The translations under genes and the position numbers were made by a program. A DNA stretch of 5,114 nt from an uncultured Oxalobacteraceae bacterium (GTDB taxonomy: Bacteria; Pseudomonadota; Gammaproteobacteria; Burkholderiales; Burkholderiaceae). The stretch is taken from contig CAMLHI010000196.1 of the NCBI GenBank assembly GCA_946479705.1, forward strand, positions 1 through 5,114. Reading direction: 5' to 3'. Below, piece by piece: positions 1-5,114 of this stretch. The first letter of the stretch is position 1, and each line of letters begins with the position of its first letter. The notes under the pieces were generated by a model. It ran no database searches, had not been told where the DNA came from, and worked only from the letters and a program-made list of their open reading frames with translations.

Positions 1-159
1 GACATGGAATTTATATCATATTGTGATGTATTTGGCCGGAAATCATACCATGGACTAGTTTGGCAAGCGGCTGGTCGATCACGGTCCGGCGCGCCTGTCG
101 TTGGACGAATCGCCGGCAGCGGCGATAATGCGGCGTCCTTGTCACGCTCCGGCTTACCC
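1..159 (+). promoter_or_regulatory. Upstream region of the SNF2 gene, with AT-rich promoter-like segment at 1-60
   Basis: I place no gene here. The first 60 bases contain 21 G or C, against strongly GC-rich sequence elsewhere, which suits a promoter region. Possible -10-like hexamers occur on both strands: TATCAT at 14-19 on the plus strand, and TATGAT at 42-47 and 15-20 on the minus strand. None has a convincing -35 partner inside the window, so no start site can be fixed. The frame of the SNF2 gene stays open back to an ATG at 4, but the 52 extra residues resemble no known domain and are rich in Ser, Gly and Arg, as expected of untranslated DNA. A divergent gene could lie off the left edge. 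Confidence 0.35.
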
Positions 160-3100
160 ATGCAGATTCCCTATTTCACTGAAGACGATATTTTCGACAA
201 TGTCGATGGCCCTAGCTTCGAGCGCGGCAGCGACTACTTCCGGCGCGGGAAAGTGCTGGGCGTCGAGATCGACGGCGACGAAATCGTCGGCATGGTGAGC
301 GGCAGCGGCCGCTTTGCCTACGAGCAGTCGATCTATGTGCACGAAGACCGTGGGGTGCACATCGACGGCGGCTGCACCTGCCCCATGGAATACAACTGCA
401 AGCATGTGGCCGCCGTCCTGCTGGCCTATCTGGCGCGCCAGCCGGCCGCGGCCTCCACCGCCCTGTCGCACGCCAGCATGGTTTGGCTCGACAGCCTGCG
501 CCAGATTTCTGCTGGCCCGCCCCCCGCCACGCCAAAGGGCAAGGTAAAGACGCGCATCGTCTGCGTGCTCGTTCCAGGCAATGCCGGTCCCGACCTGCTG
601 CTGTGCCGCTCGCGCCAGCGCGACGACGGCGGCTACACGAATGCGAACGTCATCGGCAATCCCTACGATCTGCCGCTTGGCGCGGCCAGCGCGCCGGAGC
701 GCACCCTGATGCGCCTGTTCATGGTGCTGCGCCCGGACGGCAATCACTACAGCATGGTGGCCAAGCCACGCGAAGCGCTGGGGGCGCAATTGCTCCATCA
801 ATTGCTCGACGAGGGACGCTTGCTGCAGGCGGCCTCGCGCAAGGACCTCAAGGGCAATCTGACGGTACTGGTGCGCGGCCCGCGCCGCCCCGCCACCTTG
901 GCGTGGCATGCCGAGGATGGTCTCATGCGCCTGCGCTGGGATGCCGACGGCGCCGTCCTTGGCGCGGTCCTGCCGACCGCGCCGTTCATGTATGTGCACG
1001 CCGGCCAGGTTGGCGAGCTGGAGTTGCCGGGGGCGCTGGGCACGGTACCGCCCGAGGTGTTGCTGAAACTGCTGGAGCAGGCGCCGCCCGTCGCGCTCGC
1101 GCAAGCGGGCCGTTTCGCCGCCGAAATGCAAGCGGCGCAACTGGACCGCCTGGTCCCGCTTCCTCCCGCCGCGGGCATGACCGTGCGCAGCGACATCCGG
1201 CCCGTTCCCAGTCTCCTGCTCGACAGCATTGAACACGGCACGGACGGCGCGCGCGCATCGGTCTGGCACGACTTCGCGCAGCTGGCCTTCGACTACGATG
1301 GCCGTCGCGCTCCGGACGACGGCGCGCGCATGCTGCTGCGTACGACGGCAGCGGGATGCGAGCAGATCGTGCGCGATGCCGCGGCTGAAGCGGCGGCGCG
1401 CGCCACCCTGGAAGCGCATGGCTTCGCGCCCAGCGGCGCAGTCGAACTGGGCGGCCCCGCCGGCGCGCTGGGGCTGGGCGGGACGGAGGCCTGGCTGGCG
1501 TTCGCCCGCGACGGCCTGCCATCCTTGCGCGCGCAAGGATGGCAGGTGGAACTGGCGCCGGGCTTCCGCTTCGACGTGCGCGACATCGACGACTGGTATG
1601 CCAGTGTCGGCCAGGACGGCGAAGGCCATGCCTGGTTCGAGCTGGAACTGGGCATTGTGGTCGATGGCCAGCGCGTGCCGCTCCTGCCGATCCTGCTGCA
1701 ACTGATCCGCGCGGCACCGGCGCAGTTCGACGCCCAGGCGCTGGCCGCCCGTGCCGACGAGGAAGTCGTGCTGGCCCGCCTGCCCGCCGGCGCCTCCGTG
1801 GCCCTGCCCTGGAGCCGTATCCGCCCCATCTTGAGCACCCTGGGCGAACTCTATTTCCTTGAACGCATCGGCAATGCGATTCGTTTGCCCAGCCTGGACG
1901 CGGCCCGGCTGGCGCAGCTCGACGCCAGTGCGCGGCTGCGCTGGATGGGGGGCGACAATCTGCGCGCGCTGGGCCAGCGGCTGGCCGGCTTCGATGGCGT
2001 GCGGGCGGTCGCGCCCCCGCGCGGCTTGCAGGCGACGCTGCGCAGCTACCAGCTGGACGGGCTGGCCTGGATGCAGTTCCTGCGCGAATACGAGCTGGCA
2101 GGCATCCTGGCCGACGACATGGGCTTGGGCAAGACCGTCCAGACCCTGGCGCACATTCTCGCCGAGAAGGAGGCGGGGCGGCTGGACCGGCCGGCCCTGG
2201 TGGTCGCGCCCACCAGCCTGATGGGCAACTGGCAGGATGAAGCGGCGCGCTTCGCCCCGGATCTGCGCGTGCTGCTGCTGCATGGACCCGAGCGCGCCGA
2301 ACACTTCGACGCGATGGCCGGCCACGACCTGATCCTGACCACTTACGCCCTGCTGCCGCGCGACGAAGACGCCTTGCGCCGGCAAGCCTTCCACCTGTTG
2401 ATCCTGGACGAGGCGCAATACATCAAGAATCACCGCTCCAAGGCCGCGCAGACGGCCAGCCTGCTGTCCGCGCGCCACCGCCTGTGCCTGACCGGCACGC
2501 CCGTGCAGAACCACCTGGGCGAACTGTGGTCGCAATTTCACTTCCTTCTGCCGGGTCTGCTGGGCGACGAGAAGCGCTTCAACAGCGACTTCCGCAAGCC
2601 TGTCGAGCGCGACGGCGACAGTCAGCGCAATGCCTTCCTGACGCGCCGCATCAAACCCTTCCTCCTGCGCCGCACCAAGGACCAGGTGGCCAAGGAATTG
2701 CCCGCCAAGACGGAAATGCTGCGCGAAGTCGCGCTGACCGGCGCCCAGCGCGACCTGTATGAAACCGTGCGCCTGGCCATGGACAAGAAGGTGCGCGCGG
2801 CCATCGCCAGCAAGGGCGTGGCGCGCAGCCAGATCGTGATCCTGGAAGCCTTGCTCAAGCTGCGCCAGGTATGCTGCGATCCGCGCCTGGTAAGCCTGGC
2901 CGGCGGACGCAAGAGTGCGGCGCCGTCGGCCAAGCTGATGGAGCTGACCGTCATGCTGGAAGAGTTGCTCGGCGAAGGGCGCAAGATCCTGGTGTTTTCC
3001 CAGTTCACCAGCATGCTGGCCCTGATCGAGGATGAACTGCGCGCACGCGGCATCGACTACGCCTTGCTCACCGGCGAGACCGTCAACCGTAGCGCCCAGG

Positions 3101-3459
3101 TCAAGGCCTTCCAGAGCGGCAAGGTGGCGGTATTCCTGATCAGCCTGAAAGCCGGCGGCGTGGGCCTGAACCTGACCGCGGCCGACACCGTGATCCACTA
3201 CGATCCCTGGTGGAATCCCGCCGCCGAGGACCAGGCCACCGACCGCGCCTGGCGCATCGGCCAGGACAAGCCGGTGTTCGTCTACAAATTGATCGCCAAG
3301 GCGACGCTGGAAGAAAGAATCCAGGAGATGCAGCGCAGGAAGGCGGCGCTGGCCAGCGCCGTGCTCAGCGGAGGGAACACCCAGCAGCTGCAGCTCAGCC
3401 AGGACGACCTGCAAGCCATGTTCGCCCCGCTGCAAGCGGAGGCGCCGCCCGGCCTGTGA
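160..3459 (+). CDS. SWIM zinc-finger SNF2-family ATPase (DEAD/DEAH-box helicase superfamily 2)
   Basis: The product (1099 residues) is a Swi2/Snf2-type ATPase, expected to use ATP to translocate on double-stranded DNA and remodel protein-DNA complexes in the cytoplasm; its real target is unknown. A SWIM zinc finger lies near the N terminus (C72, C74, C80, H82; CxC-x5-CxH). About 500 residues of poorly conserved Ala/Leu-rich sequence follow, probably the region found beside bacterial SNF2 domains. The ATPase core begins near residue 628: motif I DMGLGKT with K658, motif Ia around 684, DEAQ box 750-753, LTGTP 777-781, LLRRTK near 837, ILVFSQF 943-949, GGVGLNL 999-1005 and DRAWRIGQ 1028-1035. 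All motifs look intact, so it should be active. I chose ATG 160 because MQIPYFTEDD resembles the usual N terminus of SWIM-SNF2 proteins; ATG 4 would add 52 residues of no evident domain. No clear Shine-Dalgarno precedes 160, so the start is less certain than the family. It is not RapA by architecture, since SWIM is at the N terminus. Confidence 0.93.
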   Translation: MQIPYFTEDDIFDNVDGPSFERGSDYFRRGKVLGVEIDGDEIVGMVSGSGRFAYEQSIYVHEDRGVHIDGGCTCPMEYNCKHVAAVLLAYLARQPAAASTALSHASMVWLDSLRQISAGPPPATPKGKVKTRIVCVLVPGNAGPDLLLCRSRQRDDGGYTNANVIGNPYDLPLGAASAPERTLMRLFMVLRPDGNHYSMVAKPREALGAQLLHQLLDEGRLLQAASRKDLKGNLTVLVRGPRRPATLAWHAEDGLMRLRWDADGAVLGAVLPTAPFMYVHAGQVGELELPGALGTVPPEVLLKLLEQAPPVALAQAGRFAAEMQAAQLDRLVPLPPAAGMTVRSDIRPVPSLLLDSIEHGTDGARASVWHDFAQLAFDYDGRRAPDDGARMLLRTTAAGCEQIVRDAAAEAAARATLEAHGFAPSGAVELGGPAGALGLGGTEAWLAFARDGLPSLRAQGWQVELAPGFRFDVRDIDDWYASVGQDGEGHAWFELELGIVVDGQRVPLLPILLQLIRAAPAQFDAQALAARADEEVVLARLPAGASVALPWSRIRPILSTLGELYFLERIGNAIRLPSLDAARLAQLDASARLRWMGGDNLRALGQRLAGFDGVRAVAPPRGLQATLRSYQLDGLAWMQFLREYELAGILADDMGLGKTVQTLAHILAEKEAGRLDRPALVVAPTSLMGNWQDEAARFAPDLRVLLLHGPERAEHFDAMAGHDLILTTYALLPRDEDALRRQAFHLLILDEAQYIKNHRSKAAQTASLLSARHRLCLTGTPVQNHLGELWSQFHFLLPGLLGDEKRFNSDFRKPVERDGDSQRNAFLTRRIKPFLLRRTKDQVAKELPAKTEMLREVALTGAQRDLYETVRLAMDKKVRAAIASKGVARSQIVILEALLKLRQVCCDPRLVSLAGGRKSAAPSAKLMELTVMLEELLGEGRKILVFSQFTSMLALIEDELRARGIDYALLTGETVNRSAQVKAFQSGKVAVFLISLKAGGVGLNLTAADTVIHYDPWWNPAAEDQATDRAWRIGQDKPVFVYKLIAKATLEERIQEMQRRKAALASAVLSGGNTQQLQLSQDDLQAMFAPLQAEAPPGL
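1515..1546. repeat. Perfect 32-bp palindrome inside the SNF2 coding sequence
   Basis: The left arm cctgccatccttgcgc (1515-1530) is followed at once by its exact reverse complement (1531-1546), with no spacer and no mismatch. Its centre coincides with a codon boundary, so the ten codons at 1516-1545 read LPSLRAQGWQ (residues 453-462) on both strands. In RNA it could fold into a hairpin of about 14 bp with a CGCG loop. No T-run follows it, so it is not an intrinsic terminator. It lies in the variable region between the SWIM finger and the ATPase core. Confidence 0.95.
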
Positions 3460-3476
3460 GGCGGCGGGCTGCGCGC
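3460..3476. other. 17-bp convergent junction between the SNF2 and cupin genes
   Basis: The SNF2 stop (TGA, 3457-3459) and the cupin stop (TAA on the minus strand, 3477-3479) face each other across 17 GC-rich bases. I see no hairpin followed by a T-run on either strand, so any termination is either Rho-dependent or occurs inside the opposing gene. The transcripts are therefore likely to overlap at their 3' ends. Confidence 0.7.
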
Positions 3477-3935
3477 TTAGCGGGTGGCCGGCGAGGCAGG
3501 CGCAGCGGGGGCAAATTCCGGGTGCGCGATGGTCAGTTTGCGGTCGACGGCGCCGGTGTACAGCACCAGCAGCTTGACGCTGGTGCCATCCATGGCCCGG
3601 CCGGTGTGCAACGTGCTGACCACTTCGGCCAGCGTGTCGCCGGCGTGCAGCAGCTTGGTCTCGCCGGAGGCGCGCGTCACTTCCAGCGTTCCTTCCAGTA
3701 CATACGCAAACGAGGGAACGGGATGCTCGTGCCAACCGGTCTGCGCGCCGGGAGCGATCTCGACAATCAGTGCGGTCACTTCAGCCTGCCCCTGCGGGTA
3801 GACGATGGGTTTGCCATCCCAGCTCGAGGTGGTTTTCAACAGCGGCGTGACTTTGACCGCGGTGGAATTGTCCAGCGCGCTTGCCGGGTGGGCAAGGCAG
3901 AAAAGCAGTGCCGTGGTGAGGAATAGATGTTTCAT
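3477..3935 (-). CDS. Exported single-domain cupin protein
   Basis: This 152-residue protein has an N-terminal Sec signal peptide: K2 and H3, a hydrophobic run from L4 to A15, then an ASA site predicting cleavage between A20 and L21. C13 is not in a proper lipobox, so a lipoprotein is unlikely. The mature part is one small beta-barrel cupin domain. Cupin motif 1 is at about 67-82, with GWHEH giving metal ligands H69 and H71 and ending in YVLEG. The glutamate normally found four residues after the second His is Ser75. Motif 2 is around 99-113 and keeps H110 in GDTLAEVVSTLHTGR. A Pro/Ala-rich tail closes the protein. Periplasmic metal binding is likely; enzymatic or binding role is unknown. The ATG start is supported by a GGAG four bases upstream. 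The gene follows the ankyrin gene at 180 bp on the same strand, probably with its own promoter. Confidence 0.88.
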   Translation of the reverse strand: MKHLFLTTALLFCLAHPASALDNSTAVKVTPLLKTTSSWDGKPIVYPQGQAEVTALIVEIAPGAQTGWHEHPVPSFAYVLEGTLEVTRASGETKLLHAGDTLAEVVSTLHTGRAMDGTSVKLLVLYTGAVDRKLTIAHPEFAPAAPASPATR

Positions 3936-3939
3936 TGTG

Positions 3940-3943
3940 CTCC
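3940..3943 (-). promoter_or_regulatory. Ribosome binding site of the cupin gene
   Basis: GGAG on the minus strand lies four bases before the ATG at 3935-3933. It fixes this start, which also gives a complete signal peptide. Confidence 0.7.
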
Positions 3944-3979
3944 GGGTTTGTGGATGAGATGGGGGGCTGGAACGTCATG

Positions 3980-3994
3980 CGGCACGGATTGCCG
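3980..3994. repeat. Small inverted repeat upstream of the cupin gene
   Basis: On the plus strand cggca-cggat-tgccg forms two 5-bp arms around a 5-base spacer; outside them AT-ending flanks partly continue the symmetry with one extra base. It lies 45 bp or more before the cupin start, in the probable 5' untranslated region. It could be an operator half-site pair or a weak RNA hairpin, but arms this short also arise by chance in GC-rich DNA. Confidence 0.3.
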
Positions 3995-4024
3995 ATTGTG
4001 TTGAAGCGTTTGCCGTGGCCCGCC

Positions 4025-4053
4025 AGTTTACCATCGCGCGTTGCCTCTACGAA
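4025..4053 (-). promoter_or_regulatory. Weak sigma-70-type promoter candidate for the cupin gene
   Basis: On the minus strand TTCGTA (4053-4048) and TAAACT (4030-4025) are separated by 17 bases. They match the consensus at 3 of 6 and 4 of 6 positions. A transcript would begin near 4018 and carry an untranslated leader of about 80 bases. The position between the ankyrin gene stop and the cupin start is right, but the match is weak. The rest of the 180-bp gap (3936-4115) shows no gene and no terminator with a T-run. Confidence 0.3.
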
Positions 4054-4115
4054 ATAATGCGCGCATCGACTGATCCCTTGCGCAGCCGTGCTTGCGCGCT
4101 GTCGGCCGCGCCGCG

Positions 4116-5114
4116 TCATTCAAGTCTTGCCGGCGCCACGGCGCCGTGCCGTGCGCCAGCGGACACCCACATCAGCGCCGGCGTGGCCGGCTCCATGCCG
4201 GCCAGTCCGAGCAACCCATCGATGTGCCGCGCATAATGGGGATCGGCCGTTTGCTTGACCAGCGGAAGGTTGAGTACGGCAAACGCAGGCCGCCAGCCCT
4301 CGTCGCTGCCGCCGCGGCGCACCGCCAGGGCCGGGTTGAACTGGTAGAGGCCGGTGGCCATGCGCTTGAACAGGTGGCGGTTGTAGGCATAGTCGCGCTC
4401 GACTTCGTTGCGCGCCAGTACAGCGGAAATAAAGGCGCGCTTCTTGCGCTCCGGCGCCACCACCTCGTCCGGCATGCGCGCGTAGGCATTGAGCAGCATC
4501 GCCGCGTCGAAGGCGCCGCGATCGCTGTCATCGGCGCTGGCAAAACAGGACTTGAACAAGACCCACATGATCTGCACCATCAGATACTCCGACTGGCGCC
4601 GGTCGATCCGCACCAGGCGCCCGCCCGCCAGCACGTCGATGCAGGACGGCGCCACCAGGCGATAGACAGTGCTGAACAGGGTCGCGGCGTAGCTGGCGTC
4701 GCGCAGGGCCGCGTCGATGGCCCAGTGCAGCGCGTTGCGGCCCAGATGGTCGATGGCGCACGGGTCGGCGCCGCGGGCCAGCAGCGCTTCGATCAGCGCC
4801 ACGTTGCCGGCCGCCGCGGCCGCCATCAGCGGCGTCTGGTTCATCGGCGTGCGATGTTCGATGCCATGCCGGTCGCATTGCCGGAGAATGTCTTTGTGGT
4901 TGTGGGCGAAATACGGCAGATAGTGGCGCCGGCCCAGCGTGGCGCCGAGCACGAGGAAGTTGCGTGCCGCATCGAATCCGGCCTCGTGCGCCAGATAGCG
5001 GGCCAGCATGGGTTCGCCGAAGCAGCTGGCGTAGTCGAACAGCTGGCTTTTCGGCTTGCTGCCGGGCTCGCGCTCGCGGAACACCTTGGCCAGCGTCTCG
5101 CGCAGCCTGGCCTC
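4116..5114 (-). CDS. Ankyrin-repeat protein with unrecognised C-terminal region (5' end beyond the window)
   Basis: The last 332 residues are visible; the frame stays open through the right edge, so the true start is outside. An in-frame GTG at 5084-5082 has no Shine-Dalgarno and codons continue upstream, so it is not taken as a start. Numbering from the edge, residues 91-122 form one good ankyrin repeat (TPLMAAAAAGNVALIEALLARGADP), and LGRNALHWAI at 124-133 starts a second that breaks off. Ankyrin repeats normally bind proteins, and two are few for a stable stack, so the flanking helical sequence may complete the fold; residues 10-90 could hold degenerate repeats. After about residue 140 comes a roughly 190-residue region with aromatic and charged stretches (MWVLFKSCF, YNRHLFKRM) that I do not recognise. 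No signal peptide or clear membrane span is visible. Function is unknown. The TGA stop overlaps an ATG, but that downstream frame is not convincing. Confidence 0.8.
   Translation of the reverse strand, partial: EARLRETLAKVFREREPGSKPKSQLFDYASCFGEPMLARYLAHEAGFDAARNFLVLGATLGRRHYLPYFAHNHKDILRQCDRHGIEHRTPMNQTPLMAAAAAGNVALIEALLARGADPCAIDHLGRNALHWAIDAALRDASYAATLFSTVYRLVAPSCIDVLAGGRLVRIDRRQSEYLMVQIMWVLFKSCFASADDSDRGAFDAAMLLNAYARMPDEVVAPERKKRAFISAVLARNEVERDYAYNRHLFKRMATGLYQFNPALAVRRGGSDEGWRPAFAVLNLPLVKQTADPHYARHIDGLLGLAGMEPATPALMWVSAGARHGAVAPARLE
4131..4148. repeat. GC-rich inverted repeats at the 3' end of the ankyrin gene
   Basis: Two overlapping symmetric elements occur just before the stop codon: cggcgcc-ac-ggcgccg (4131-4146) and the 12-bp palindrome cacggcgccgtg (4137-4148). 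They could form alternative hairpins in the transcript end. No T-run follows on the minus strand, so this is not a standard terminator. Composition alone may explain it. Confidence 0.45.

Noticed and set aside
62..148. Coding-like codons in the second plus frame upstream of the SNF2 gene, suggesting a gene remnant
   Set aside because: The frame begins after a TAG at 56-58, is fewer than 40 codons before the SNF2 start, and the peptide matches nothing I know.
430..441. 12-bp palindrome ctggcgcgccag in the SNF2 gene
   Set aside because: This length is expected by chance several times in GC-rich coding DNA, and nothing in its position suggests a role.
154..3735. A 1193-codon open frame on the minus strand, antisense to almost the whole SNF2 gene and into the cupin gene
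   Set aside because: Long antisense open frames are common opposite GC-rich genes. The translation is rich in Gln, Ala, Arg and His with no domain, and it conflicts with two well-supported genes.
3210..3926. A plus-strand 238-codon frame across the SNF2 end and the cupin gene
   Set aside because: It is a shadow of two real genes with clear domains; its translation is low-complexity Arg/Gly/Ala sequence.
4073..4090. Possible terminator after the ankyrin gene (minus strand GCGCA-8-TGCGC)
   Set aside because: The stem has only 5 bp with an 8-base loop and no T-run follows.
3781..4119. A minus-strand 112-codon frame whose ATG overlaps the ankyrin gene stop (ATGA)
   Set aside because: The overlap looks like translational coupling, but the product has no recognisable feature and its second half runs out of frame through the cupin signal-peptide region. 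There is no supporting Shine-Dalgarno, and composition is not gene-like.
160..5114. The SNF2 ATPase, cupin and ankyrin genes as a new defence system
   Set aside because: SNF2-like ATPases occur in some phage-defence systems such as DISARM, but none of the expected partners is present, the SNF2 gene faces the other two, and the cupin is exported. The neighbourhood looks like ordinary chromosome.

Overview
The window reads as a stretch of high-GC Gram-negative chromosome. Strong G/C preference at third codon positions, the Sec-type signal peptide on one product and the style of the proteins fit a betaproteobacterium, perhaps of the Oxalobacteraceae (Massilia, Duganella or Janthinobacterium type). 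That placement is an inference from general character, not from a marker gene. There is no tRNA, rRNA, insertion sequence, CRISPR array or phage gene.

Layout, left to right. Positions 1-159 form an upstream region whose first 60 bases are strikingly AT-rich (21 of 60 are G or C). From 160 to 3459 on the plus strand lies one large gene for a SWIM zinc-finger/SNF2-family DNA-dependent ATPase with all the main helicase motifs. Inside it, at 1515-1546, sits a perfect 32-bp palindrome. After only 17 bp comes a convergent minus-strand gene (3935 to 3477) for a small exported cupin protein. A 180-bp gap (3936-4115) holds its ribosome binding site, a weak promoter candidate and a small inverted repeat. 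The right end is filled by the 3' part of a minus-strand gene (5114 to 4116) whose product carries one clear ankyrin repeat, the start of a second and a long unrecognised C-terminal region. Its 5' end lies beyond the window.

The three genes do not look like one functional unit. The SNF2 gene is convergent with the other two. The cupin gene follows the ankyrin gene on the same strand but with enough space for its own promoter. I see no defence-system partners (nuclease, methyltransferase, protease, reverse transcriptase) beside the SNF2 ATPase, so I read it as a stand-alone chromosomal gene. The two points most worth a second look are the coding-region palindrome and the unusual ankyrin-containing protein.
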